DNA from: Antitrichia curtipendula
Taxonomy: Eukaryota > Streptophyta > Bryopsida > Hypnales > Leucodontaceae
Reading direction: 5' to 3'
Assembly (NCBI GenBank): GCA_951230915.1
Contig: OX579641.1
Location: forward strand, 7,688,001 to 7,752,000
Length of the DNA stretch: 64,000 bases
Each line of letters begins with the position of its first letter. Within the stretch, counting starts at the first letter, position 1. A program made the translations under genes and the position numbers. Positions 21,539-33,503 of the stretch are shown piece after piece. Under the pieces are notes generated by a model. The model saw nothing but the letters and a program-made list of their open reading frames with translations, made no database searches and was not told the origin of the DNA.

Positions 21539-24500
21539 ATGAAGCAGCTGCCCACGCGCTGGGCGCGACTGATCTCCACCCGCCTCCTCTCGCAATTTCC
21601 TAAACCGCAACCTCCCCAAACGTTCTCACCATGTCGCAATACGTACCGCCAATTCTGCTCGAGCTCCACCAACGGCGACTCCAGTGGCGACGAGCGCGAC
21701 CACAACAACTTGGATGAGGTTCGTGGAGTAATGCTCCAAGTTGAGCATCGCGTTCTTTTACCGTCATATGAGAACCTCCGTTGGTCCAATTTTGGTGTTG
21801 TTTCGATCAATACATGGAAATTTAGATTTGGACTCCTCTGCATTATGGAATAAATTCCATTGCGACAGGTGAAGTATTTTTTAGTTTGATTGGAATTTCG
21901 GGAATCGCGTGATGAGGTGGTTTGCGTGTGTGTGTGTATAAACCTGGATGAGTTCCGTAGATTTGATGATTGTCCAATTGAGACTCTCGTTCTTTTGAAT
22001 AGGTCATCTGGAACCTCCTTTTGTCCAATTTTGGTTATGTATTGATGAGTACATGTAATTCTTGGTGGTATTAGATTGGGAACTATCTGAATTATGGTGT
22101 AATTTCCATTACGAGAGGTCTCTTCGTGGAGTATTTTAGATTGATTGGAATTTGCGGAATTTGTGATGAGTGTGTTCGTGTGTTTGTGTGTGTATTTATG
22201 CAAACCTGGATGAGATCCGTAGATTTTGTTGTCCAAATTGAGGCTCTCGTTCTTTTGAGTAGGTCATTCGGGAACCTCCTTTGGTCCAATTTTGTTGATA
22301 TTTGATGAATCCATGGAATTCATGGTGATGTTAGATTTGGAATCATCTGTGTTATGGAATAATTTCCATTACGACAGGTCTCGATATGGAGAATTTTGGA
22401 TTGATTGGAATATGCGGAATTGGGTGACGAGGTGGTTTGTGTGTGTGCGTGTGTTTGCTTGCGCAGTTTTTGGATTTCCCAGGAGCGAAAGTAGGGTTTG
22501 TAAATAAACTCCAGTTTGTAGCGGAGGCACCTGAGACGCCTGTGGCCTGCTTTCGCGTTCTGGACGAGTATGGGCGACGCATTAAGGACTCTTACATGCC
22601 TGAGGTTGGCGGATTCTTCAACTCACTGATTGGGATTTTTTTATTATGGCAATCGTTTGAGAAAAAATCTCGTTCTTCTTCACGGCCCTGCTACTTCTCT
22701 CAATCACGATTTCACTAAATAGTGTTGTTATTATTGTGATTCATGTTTTGTATAATTTGGCTGTTTATGGATCTTGTATTATGTTCTACTAAACGAAACT
22801 ACTCAGGGTTTTGGGTAGGGAAAACCGGGGTGCTCCCTATCCAGATGAAATTCATCTGGATAGAAAAGAAAACCTCCGGATAGGGAAGAACCCCCCCCAC
22901 CAGGGTTCTACGTCCCTAAAATTTAGGGAAGGCAAAGCAACACTGTTGGGGAAGAGCATTCTTTATCCCTAAATTTTCTCCCCCTTCATCTAGATAGGGA
23001 TAGGGAAGAATTGGTGGGATGCTCATACAACCTCTCAAGAATAGGAACACCTAAAATCAACATTATGTATCCTTTTTAACACTTGTATACATACATGCTT
23101 CTAAATGTATGCCAATTTTTTATAGTGTTGGTTTTAGGTTCACTATCAATATTTTAGGTAAGGTGGACCACTTTACACTTGAGAAGCTTTGGAGAAAACC
23201 TCTCAAGGTCCATATCTTGTCTTTCAAAAGTTGACTTTTGGAGGTCATGACTTTTGAAGATAGTGCAAAGTGAGATTGGAGTCACTAAAGTGTCTTGAGC
23301 CATTTTTAGTATATTTTCTAGAATAGGGCAACTCATAACTGGAGGGGTTTTTTAAATGATGGCTATGAATATTTTGGTCATAACTAGAATTTTTTTGTCA
23401 AGCCTACCTATACTTGGTTTCCAATTTTTCTGAACTTTTATTGCCATGGAGGACAAAAATGTTCTTCACAAAAGAACTCAAACTTTTGAGTATAAAGTGA
23501 CATTCCTTGGTCTTCTCAATTTTTAAAGTTTTCAATGTAGCTCTCTCCAGGGCCTCCAGGGCAATAGATGTAGCTCTCGACTTTAGTGTAAAGAGGGCAT
23601 TATCCTATCTAACGCTATGTTCCACTTCCATGTTACCAGAAGCATCTTTAGTAAGGCTAAATGCGGACATGAATGGGTGATGTGATTTTCTTGCAGATGG
23701 ACAAATCTCTTGCCATCAGGATATACCACAACATGGTTACCCTTCAGGCCATGGACTCTTTGTTCTTCGAGGCGCAGCGACAAGGCCGGTTCTCTTTTTA
23801 CTTAACCACATTCGGAGAGGAAGCGATCAACATTGCATCTGCAGCAGCTCTCAGCGATGACGACATGGTGTACGCCCAGGTTAAGTGTTGATCAGGCAGC
23901 ATCTTTTATGTATGCTGGCTACTCTGAAGTTATGTAACAAAACCGAGTTCGTATAATGTATGGATGTTGTTTTGTTGGCACGTTAAGTCATGGATGACAA
24001 TAAATAGTCTAAATGGTGTAGCTAAATGTTATTTGCTGTTGGAATCGCGGTGCAGTATCGAGAACCAGGCGTGTTGATGTGGCGGGGTTTTACTCTCAAT
24101 GAGTTTGCCAATCAGTGTTTCTCGAATGACCTCGACTATGGAAAGGGTCGTCAGATGCCAGTGCACTATGGCTCAGCCAAGCTCAACTATCCCACAGTTT
24201 CATCCCCTATTGGGTGAGGTTCTTTTCTTTACATGTCGTTTTGAGTGCCCTATTTCTCCTTTTGATATTGTGCTGCAACATAACATTCAAGAGCAGTGTT
24301 GACCATCCTCTCTTTCACTCTGGTTGGGAGTAACTACACTTGCTTAGAATAGTTGGTAGAGTATCAACGCTTTTATTCTTGAAGTCTCGATCTGAAAGGA
24401 TCTATATCCAAAACAGAAGGTGCTAGAGAATTGGAGTATCTTCATCACCTTAATTTTTCCTTGAACTAGTTGTTGGGCCCTAGGTGTTTTTTTCTCTTTT

Positions 24501-27500
24501 CAAGAATGTAATGACGCTGATCGCAAATATCCCATGAGAGAGAATATGGCAGGTTTTGGATCCCAAGTACACAAGTCAAAAGTTCTCATCAAATTGTTGG
24601 GATTGAGTATTGCTGTATTGTACAATAGACAGGCTTCTTCAATCTGTGACAAGAATGAATCATTGACGTTGGAGCGTCCGGATAACATGAGATAAGGGCC
24701 GTGTAGCATAGTTCTATTGTTATATTAATTGTGGGAACCATTAGCAGTAGGGGCGATTTCCAAGAACATTTTTCTACTAGTGGGCATGTTTAGGGTTCGC
24801 AGCTCTGAGGTTCACTACTTTTGCGGTTGATGCTCACACACGCTATGTCTGCTCATTAGACCACTCTTGCCCGAGATTTTGCTGTGAAGAATGCCTGCTG
24901 CCCAAGAAAACCTTGACCCGATGAAACTCATTGTGTTGCAGAACACAGCTTCCTCATGCGGTCGGGGCGGCATATGCTTTCAAGATGGATCAAAAGCCCT
25001 TGTGTACAGCAACCTTTTTCGGTGAAGGTGCATCGAGTGAGGTATGTCCCACTCTGCACCCTTGTTGAGCACCGCCTGATTTGGCATGGAAAGGAATGTT
25101 CGACACATGAAAAATAAATTGTAACACCTTGTTTTACAAAGTTGAGGTCAATTTGAACAATTAAAAGCTCCTGGAGCCAATGAGCCATTGTCTTCACATG
25201 TGAGAGCATGTCATAGCTTTCACTCTTAGGTGGCACTATTTTCAACACGCACCATGCGACTCCTATTCAAGAATATTACGCGTGGACTGCTTATGCTCAT
25301 CTTAAGGAGGTCATTTGTTTACAGTTTTTGGAGGCAGAGGTTGAAAGGTGCTAATTGCTTGGCAGGGAGATTTTCATGGAGCGTTGAATTTTGCAGCAGT
25401 GCTAGAAGTTCCAGTTCTATTCATATGTCGTAACAATGGATTCGCCATCAGCACTCCTGCATCAGAGCAGTTTAAGAGTAAGATTTTCTGTAGTGCTTCT
25501 CTCTGAGACCCTAAGCCCTAATCAGTGGCTACTTCGTCTGGTCGATGTAGCTAGTGTGTTATCTTCTTTATTCCATCTCTTACTTTGGTTTTCTGTGTTG
25601 TATGGGCAGGTGATGGTGTGGTTGCAAAAGGTCAAGCTTATGGCATGAGAAGCATTCGTGTTGATGGCAATGATACTCTAGCAATGTACGCTACAATCAA
25701 AGCTGCTCGGAAGATGGCTGTTGAGGAAAGCCGGCCCATCCTTATTGAGGTAATAGAGCGAACGAAACAAAGGTTCAACAACCTTACACTACCAGTGACC
25801 TTAAATTGTCACTATTTATGGCAGTTTACATTTCAGCACTCAACGCCCAAACAACTCGTCATTTGAGTATTGAAATGTGACAGCTTTAAGTCAGTGATGG
25901 ATAAGGTTGTTTTACCTTATTCCGTTGCACAACATATCACACTTAGAAATCTCAGGATCCTATCATCTTTCTCTTTCCGTTGGTCTACTAGTTACGCTAA
26001 TGAATTGCTTCTCCTTGAATTGATTTTAGGGTAGTGAACCTTGTCTTGGTCAAGATTAGGCCAAAAGTGGAACAAATGCTACTAAGAAGTACGTATTTTG
26101 AATCTAGTGAGTACAACGATACAGCAATTGATTAGGCAAAGCGTATCTACGATTTCACTCCCCTATGAGCAAAAAATTAAAAATTCATGATATAACCGTA
26201 TTCTAACCAAGTACATACTTTAAGCTCCGAAATCCCTGGGAATGGACTTTCTTACCTTGAATCAAGTTGACTCAGACTGGAGCTCAGAGTGCATTATAAT
26301 TTTTGTCAAGAACCTTTGTCCATTTTCTTTCTGCTGTCTAACTCATGGGGTTGGATACAGGCATTGACTTACAGAGTGGGGCATCACTCAACCTCAGATG
26401 ACTCCGGGAAGTATCGGACGGGCGATGAGATGAAGCACTGGAAGACCATGCGTGACCCTGTTTTGCGATTCCGACGCTGGTTGGAAGGAGAAAGGTGGTG
26501 GGACATGGAGCAAGAGCAAAAGCTTCGAGTTGATACTCGCAATGAGGTACCGTAATGTGCACATTTTCCCTTTTCTCTTTTCTCTTATAAAAGTTTACTG
26601 ATCAGAGTAATGCTAATTCACATAACATTCTTTACCAGGCTTGAAAAATACCCCTCGCTAAGATAATATTGTGGCAAATAAACTTAGACTTGCAACTCTA
26701 CCTCAACTTTTGCATTGGTGGATGCTTGAACGAAGGTATCCAGAAAGGATCTTGGAAGGTAGCTTGACGTGTGTTGCCTTTTCCATTTATTTCCCTCTGT
26801 GCCTGTGAGAATCAAATTTCGAAAGGAACTCTAGTTGTATTGGTAAAGAATGTTGTGTTGTCAGAATGGAATCTCCTGTGATCAAATTGGACGTCGGAAT
26901 TCTGCATTGGTTCTTGAAATGCGTCAATCAGACGGGGCCACTTTAGATTGCATAGGTCAAAGCAACAAATGTGAGATAACAGGAAATCCTGCACCTTGAT
27001 TGGTGCAAACAGGATTTGGTGTTCATTGTACATTGTTTTGTTTGATGTCAACTTTACAGTTGTCCAAGTAACAAGATTGAATGTGAAGAGGTGGCACTTA
27101 CATAGCTTGTATACATAGCTTGTATGTATAGCTTGTATGTATAGCTTGTATGTATTGTGCTAAAAGTATTTGAGATAACAAGGTTTCAAGGTGCCTCAAA
27201 TACTTCTTAAGTTGTCATAAATGCAATGGATTATTTTAAGCTTGTTACCTCAACCTTAATTGCACGTGACATTAGTTCAATTATGAACTTGTGTTTCAAA
27301 GTTTGTTGCTTGAAACTTGTGCAATGTGAATTGACCATAAACCAAATAGACCTTGATAGTGAGTGTTACCCTTGGTGCCTTCTTTTGGAGGAAGACTACA
27401 AGACACAAGTAGAATTATTTCATTCCTAGTTGCACATGATGTGGGTTCAAATCTTGTCATCTTGTGCTTGTTGCTTCAACTTGTGAAGTCTAAAGTTGCC

Positions 27501-27992
27501 CCAAGTCAATAGACTAGAAAACTCTCTACTCATTATTTTTGACATCTCTTCTTGGTACTTCAAAGGGGGGACCTTGTCTCTTAAATGGTTGGAAGCTCAT
27601 TGACTTCTATAATAGCCTTCAAATGATCTTCTTACAATTCAAAAGTATAGGATATGGTTTCTTCTTTCTTTTGCTAACTTCTTGACAACTCCTAAATGAT
27701 TCATGTCGAGTTCTATTGATATGAAAGTCACCACTTTAGATCATTTAGGCACTCAAGAGTTACTAGTACTAGAGAATTGAATATTTTGGAAGTGATTTAG
27801 ATTGTGGATGAAATGTGGATGCAGGTTATCTCGGCCATGCAGCGTGCAGGACCTCGAAAGAAGCACCCACTAGCAAACTTGTTCACGGATGTGTATGATA
27901 CCATTCCCAGTAATTTGAGGCAGCAAGAGAAGGAGCTGAGAGAAACTGTATCCAGGCATCAGCAGGATTACCCATCGGACGTGCCATTGTAA
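21539..27992 (+). CDS. Branched-chain 2-oxoacid dehydrogenase E1 component, alpha subunit (mitochondrial), 9 exons
   Basis: Exons: 21539-21718, 22467-22604, 23697-23879, 24056-24213, 24942-25041, 25366-25477, 25610-25749, 26361-26546, 27825-27992; 1365 nt, 454 aa (plant homologues are about 470). It is the thiamine-diphosphate-dependent E1-alpha that decarboxylates the keto acids of Leu, Ile and Val in the mitochondrial BCKDH complex, with E1-beta, E2 and E3. The Arg/Ser-rich N-terminus [18 protein letters not shown] is a likely transit peptide. Motifs: [19 protein letters not shown] (140-158), [14 protein letters not shown] (168-181), [10 protein letters not shown] (198-207), the ThDP/Mg site GEGASSEGD (247-255) through CRNN (274-277), and [12 protein letters not shown] (345-356), the loop phosphorylated in animal E1-alpha. 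All introns are GT-AG and all phases close. Confidence 0.96.
21711..22466 (+). repeat. Triplicated ~235-260-bp tandem repeat covering E1-alpha intron 1
   Basis: Three diverged copies begin near 21711, 21945 and 22207, the last ending at the intron acceptor (22466). Each starts with TGGATGAG, the last codons of exon 1, followed by the donor region. Only the first copy keeps GAG|GTTCGT; the others read GAGTTCCGT and GAGATCCGT. Shared blocks include CTCGTTCTTTTGA, GTCCAATTTTG and a GT-rich run before the next copy. Confidence 0.75.
22832..23030. repeat. MITE-like inverted repeat in E1-alpha intron 2
   Basis: Contains a perfect palindrome at 22837-22863 (13-bp arms CTATCCAGATGAA around one A) and a second inverted CTATCC/GGATAG-rich block at about 22990-23030. 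The outer ends TGCTCCCTATCC and GGGATGCTCA are roughly complementary. Probably a small foldback MITE; the exact ends are uncertain. Confidence 0.5.
27100..27155. repeat. Short tandem repeat in E1-alpha intron 8
   Basis: Four copies of an ATAGCTTGTATGT-type 13-mer, with small variations, inside the last intron. Confidence 0.75.
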
Positions 27993-28581
27993 TTTAAATC
28001 TCCTGCACGGAAACATGTTGATTTATCAACTTCTATTCAGGTATTGATGCCCATTTATATGAAGCTTAGGGTTAACCAGTGAAAAATATTCTGAAAATCC
28101 CTGCCTGTAGATATTAATTGGTTCTCGAGGTATGAGAACTAAGTTACTGATGTTCTTGTCTGGAAGCAAACACTGCTTCACAACTACTGTACATTCTGAC
28201 TGTGTAAGTATTTTGGTTAATGTTCATGCATCACATTAATTTGGTGCTCTTTGGAGGGGATTTTGGAGCCCTTCCGTTCATTTTCTTCTACCGGTACTCC
28301 GGCTTGTACTTGTTATCTGGATGTGACAAGGTGCACAACATTTCATTGCATTCTATACCTTAGTACCTTGGAGTCTTGATTTGAAATGGTTTTCAAATTC
28401 ACCCAAGACTGGGTTTTTTCATGTATCTTAATTTTTACTTGTCTCTTGTTAACATTTGAAAGGCAGAGAACTACTGTGTATTAATATTTCAAAAGTAATA
28501 GAGATATCCTTGAAGTCCAACTCAAAAGTCCAACTCAAAGATTTGCATTGTGTTTTTCCTTTGACGTCTAGTGAGTAAGTT
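27993..28581. other. E1-alpha 3' UTR and flank
   Basis: No ORF of note. The 3' UTR must lie in the first few hundred bases; the cleavage site was not determined. Confidence 0.5.
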
Positions 28582-28793
28582 TTAACCCTTAAAGGAAATC
28601 ATCCCTTTGGATACTGTGGGAATCATTGACTTTAAAAAAGTGCAAAAGCAATCATTGGAAGTCAAACTATTGTAGAAGACCTCTCCTTTCACAACAAAAT
28701 TATGAAGATGAATAGTTGCACATCTATCCTAAACACAAGGATTCTATGTCATTCATTGGACATAAATCGTCAGTGGCATTGTTTATGGGTTAA
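28582..28793. mobile_element. Short TTAA-bounded MITE (212 bp)
   Basis: TTAA-CCCTTAAAGGAAATC at the left and TTTATGGG-TTAA at the right. The interior matches, in opposite orientation, the 228-bp element at 57013-57240, defining a short subfamily. Confidence 0.7.
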
Positions 28794-29167
28794 TTTACAA
28801 TCAATGGAGTACATTTTATAAATCTCAATGAATTACACCTCTTTGGACTCAATTTTCTTATTCATTCAATCATTTGAGGCATAGAATAATTGATATAGAG
28901 GCTTGAAGTTGATCATGAACTCATCCAACTTTGAAAGTTGCATGAGAAACAAAATTTGATGATCAAAACCTCATTGCTTTTTCTAAATAATAATTTTTCA
29001 ACAATTTTAGATGTTATATTTTGTGTTCATTTATTAATTATTTAAAAAAATATATCTATTTCAATATTAATTTGGAACATAAATTTAGAAAGATAAGTTG
29101 GTTTAAAATGTGGAGAACAACAAAATTTTGATTAAAGTTTTTTTATGCAATAAATTATTATCCAAAG

Positions 29168-30115
29168 TTAACCTCGAAAGGAACATCATGTGTTTTTAGG
29201 TAGTATAGAAATTTTGGGCATTTACCTATGACTAGGGATTTGCATATTCTGGGCTGAAATTTTAGCAGAAGGTAGGGACAAGGAATATATTTCATATGCA
29301 CTAAATTTCACAACATTTGGAAATATGAATCAAAAGTTATGGCCTAAAATGTAATTTTTTTTCCCGGCCAGGCAGTTCGGACAGACAAAAAAAAAAAACT
29401 TTTTTCAGAAACAAAAATTTGAAATTAGTCTCTTGGATATATATATATATATATATATATACGTGGAAAGCTTTTAATCATTCCATTTTGATCAATGAGT
29501 CAAAAGTTATGAGGAGTTTTAGTTTATGGGCAATTTTGGATTCTCTACTCTAAAATAAACTTTGAAGACCTTTATCTTCTTTTTTTTTCAATATTTTTTG
29601 AAAATAAATAAAATCATAGGATGTAGATTGTTTATTACAACATTTCAACCATTGGGATTGGCATTTTTCAATTCCATGACTAAATTCTTATCAATCTTGT
29701 ATTTTGAATAATTTTCTACTTCTTTCTACTTACTATTTTTTTTCCTATATGTTGTACAATTCCAAATGATGTGAAATTTTTTAAGCATGTAGCCAACTTG
29801 TCCAGAAAAATAATCCAAAGAAGCACCACCATTTTGGACATTTTTTCATAGATAAGTGAGCTTGTGCAGTGCAGCTGACCTATTTTTTGCAGGGCCAAAA
29901 AAATGATTTTAGTGAATTTGAATGCTTATATCATGCAATCCACATGGTGGAAATTTCTGAAATTTTTACTTCATGTTTTCAAGTCAGCATACTACAAGAT
30001 CCTATGGTTACATGTGTCAAAAAAAGTTTTTATCCCAAATTTTTGTACTTGTGCTAGAAATGTCAGCTTTGGAGCGTTTTAGGTGAAAACATACTCAAAG
30101 AACTTAAAGGGTTAA
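29168..30115 (+). mobile_element. TTAA-bounded element, long subfamily (948 bp)
   Basis: TTAA-CCTCGAAAGGAAC ... GAACTTAAAGGG-TTAA. The interior matches elements at 37057, 47088 and (reverse) 18085, including ATGATGTG, GTGCAGCTG and CTAGAAATGTCAG blocks. It contains an (AT)n run at 29439-29462. Short open stretches inside are not genes. Confidence 0.8.
29439..29462. repeat. (AT)n microsatellite
   Basis: Twelve AT dinucleotides inside the TTAA element at 29168. Confidence 0.9.
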
Positions 30116-31068
30116 GTAGTAACCATAACATGATCAATACGTAAACTATGGGATCACTCACCCAAGCTAATACTACAAAACTCATTGTAATCACAAATAC
30201 ACTAGTGTGTCCTGTGCCATTGCCACAATAATTGCCAAAGTAAAAGTAATTTTTTTATTCATAATAAAAAGATTGTAATTCAATAACTTGCACATCGTAA
30301 GTTGGAAGGCCATGAAACAAAGCAAGTGCACCCCTTCTTGCAAAGAGCTTTCCAACGGCACCAAAAATGCGACTAGGGGACATACAATCTAGGAGATCTC
30401 AATGTAACAAACAAATAAACAAGCAACCTAATTTAATGGATAGATTGATTGCATATATCATGCTTACAAAGAGTTACAGCTGTTTACATAAATCTTGCTC
30501 CCTTACAAAATAATATTGAAATTTAATAATAAAAGTTATACTACAACGGTACTACCTTGCTTCTCTCATGTTTTCATAACAACCCAAGTGATAAGAATAC
30601 TCAAGGTGTATAGAAATGCTTAATTTGCAGTAGTTTTTGCACCAAAATTTGCACTTAAAATATAAACTCTAAACCAAAATTAATTCATGAATTTATCAAA
30701 AAATTCAATACAATTTCACCCTCATAATTGTATAAAATTCACATTTAATTATTTAAAATATAAAACTAAACAATATAATTTTTTAAGCTTTTTAAAATAA
30801 GATTTGAGCATAAAAGCAAAAATATAAAAATACAAATAAAATCTAAACTAGTATGAATATAAAAATATAATTTGAAAAATACCAAACTACTATAACTTTT
30901 ATGAAGAAATTTTTTAACTTTGGAAACATAATTAAAACTTTAGAATCGTATTCAAAAGTTTGAAGATTATTTCAATTGCTTCCACTGGGATTTACAAATT
31001 TAGTGAACATGATGTATTATCACAAAACACTCTTCCCCTCCTTGTAATAAAGTGTTATTAATAAGACC
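30116..31068. other. AT-rich intergenic DNA with part of a dispersed repeat
   Basis: No gene. Bases about 30300-30430 are an antisense copy of a dispersed repeat also seen at 56100-56280 and 58390-58510 (shared words GAGATCTCCTAGA and AAGCTCTTTG). The rest is very AT-rich. Confidence 0.5.
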
Positions 31069-31571
31069 TTAATTCCTAAAGTCCCATTGTCCCCTTGGGG
31101 AACAAAACGGATTTCAAATTGGTTTCTGAAGTCTCAATTTTTTGTCATAATTTTTTGAAACTTTTTTTTATAGATAGGAAAACATGTAGACTTTTGGGGA
31201 ATATAATTTTCATTTCAATCAGTGCCCTAGAGCAAGAGTTATGCCACTTTAAGACCCCAAACATTTTTTGCTGGGTATCATAGAAAAAAATATAAAAAGT
31301 CAAAATTAAAACTTCAAAATATTGATTGTAGTAGAAATTATTTTTGTATGTATAGAAAGAAGTGATTCATTCTATTTGAATTGGTGATGAAAAAGTTATA
31401 GACAATTCTCTAATTTATTGTTACAAATTTCTTTCACATATGCTAGTGAAAGATTCTATAGTTAGATATGCAAAAACTAATCATTTCTAAATTTCTTTTG
31501 CACTTTGCAATAGAAATGACAGTTTTGAGTGCAATTTGATGAAAAAAAGACCTTAAGACTATAGGGATTAA
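31069..31571. mobile_element. TTAA-bounded element (503 bp)
   Basis: Left TTAA-TTCCTAAAGTCCCATTG, right GACTATAGGGA-TTAA, imperfect inverted ends. The start (GTCCCATTGTCCCCTTGGGG) resembles the element at 61255, and the interior has the family's ATTCTATTTGAATTGGTGATG block. Confidence 0.65.
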
Positions 31572-33100
31572 ATTATGCTTGCAAAAGGTGGTAATATAAT
31601 AGAGATTCAAGGAATGGTTTTGCATCTTTTTGAAAGTGCTTCAAACATGCACCTATAGAACACTTTAAGGTTTCTTCAAGTCTTAATTTTAAAAATTCAT
31701 GTAAAATATAATTTTTTAAATTTAAATTTTTGCCTTATGGATTTCATTTGTCAACCAATACAAAATAAGCCCTAATTGTACACTATCTATATACATCTAA
31801 GGTAGAAACACCCATTCTCGTTCATTTAAATTGGTGAGTATAGATGGAGTCAAAATCACAATTAGGTGTTATTTTTTCCTTACAGACAAATGAAAATTAC
31901 TAATATTTAAAAATAATAATAATAAATTAGAGATTTTTTGTATTTTATAGAAATTTTCAAAGTCGAGATTGGAAAACTTCAAAGAGTTCAATAGATTTGA
32001 AGTACCTTGAGAATGATTCCAAACCATTCATTAAAAGCTTGTCACTTTACAATTGTGAAGCGTCATTTGTAACGTAAGAGCATCCAAAGCAAATGATTTG
32101 AAGTCATATCGGTGACACTTCAATAGACACCTATATGATAGAACAGGGGGGGAACAATATCATGTCATTCTACTTTAGAGCATATCCACTTTTATATGTT
32201 GGGGTTGACACTCTTCAAATGTGAATGAAATTGAGTGTTATTGGGATGCCGCATTTAACTACTTCTGGACTTTCAAAGGATCCATAATTAATAATAGAAA
32301 AAAATGGTCATTTGGAGATAATGCAAAACATCATGAGATCTATGTAAAACATTGGGAAATCAATACCAAACATTTGAAGATATATACAAATATCTGGAGA
32401 TCTTCAGATGTTATTATCCAAGAGATTTCTGAATGTTTTGTCTAGAATTTACATAAAAGTCCAAAAGTAGTTAAATGTGGCATTGGGCCCTAACAATAGT
32501 TTTTGACATTCAATCATAGCATATCAAGGAATGATCCTTGAAAATAATTATTTATCCAAAGTTTAGTTGCTTTATCATTTATTCTACTTGATGAGTGGTG
32601 ACTCAACTACTTACGGGTTGTATTTGGTGAGCAAGGGTGAGAGACAAGGAAATGGAGGGCTCTTCAAAATTAGATGGAAAATTTGAACTTGCCAAGTTTG
32701 GAGGGTAAGAAAATGTTCCATTAGCTAACTAGAGGACCAAAACCTAGAGGGGGAGGGGAAGTTCTTTTAATAATCTAGATGGATCTCAACCCTACCCAAA
32801 GTTTATACTAGGCTCTAGTTTGGATCACAAGCTCCCCTCAACATGACATAATACAAATAAACTCCTTCCCATAAAAAATGCACAACAATGGCCAAATTTA
32901 GCTATCGATTGTGTATTTTTTCCAAAATTGAACCCCTCCAAATCAATGTCTAGGGCCTCTAGCTTCATAAACACGAAATGCAAGGGCTAGAGGCTGGAGG
33001 GGAGGCTAGAGCTTTGGTTCCAACGGAAATCACTTGGAGGGGCCAGTTCAAGAGGTCCAAGCCCCCAATGTAAATGAGCTCTAAGCGTGGCAATGCTCTT
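31572..33100. other. Intergenic DNA without identifiable genes
   Basis: AT-rich, no domain-bearing ORF. The segment ends in a GTGGCAATGCTC word that forms a 12-bp-arm palindrome with GAGCATTGCCAC at 33103-33114, suggesting the end of a second element abutting the one at 33101. Confidence 0.4.
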
Positions 33101-33503
33101 AGAGCATTGCCACCCATTCACTAGGAAGCTCCCCGCCCTGGACTTGGACGTGGCTAGTGAAGAAAAAGTAGTCCACCGCGGACCCGGGGAAGAACATAAA
33201 GAGCCCAATCACGGCACAAATGGCTTTGGAAAATTGTAGGACCCCGTCCCCACCATGCAAGTTGACTCATGCTAAATCTTGTTTCTTTGTTGGTTTGTGG
33301 ACCATTTATTAACTTCTTTTTTTAATCAATTAGCATTTTGGTTGTCTCTTAATTTTGACAAATCGTTAATGCATGAGTTTGTCTTGTTTTGACATGTACG
33401 CTTCCCCGTAAATGAATGGGGAACGGAAGCAACCCAGGAGCTATTGGGCACCGGTCAACCCATTTCCCCAACCCTGTTTCAAAGGAATGGGTGGCGAAGC
33501 TCT
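33101..33503. mobile_element. MITE with AGAGCATTGCCACCCATTC-type TIRs
   Basis: Left terminus AGAGCATTGCCACCCATTC; right terminus, reverse-complemented, AGAGCTTCGCCACCCATTC (two mismatches over 19 bp). About 400 bp, GC-richer than its surroundings, no coding capacity. The target duplication was not resolved. Confidence 0.65.

Noticed and set aside
24340..24410. tRNA-like block in E1-alpha intron 4 (TAGAATAGTTGGTAGAG)
   Set aside because: Resembles a tRNA A box and D arm, but the B box and acceptor stem are not convincing. At most a tRNA-derived SINE relic.
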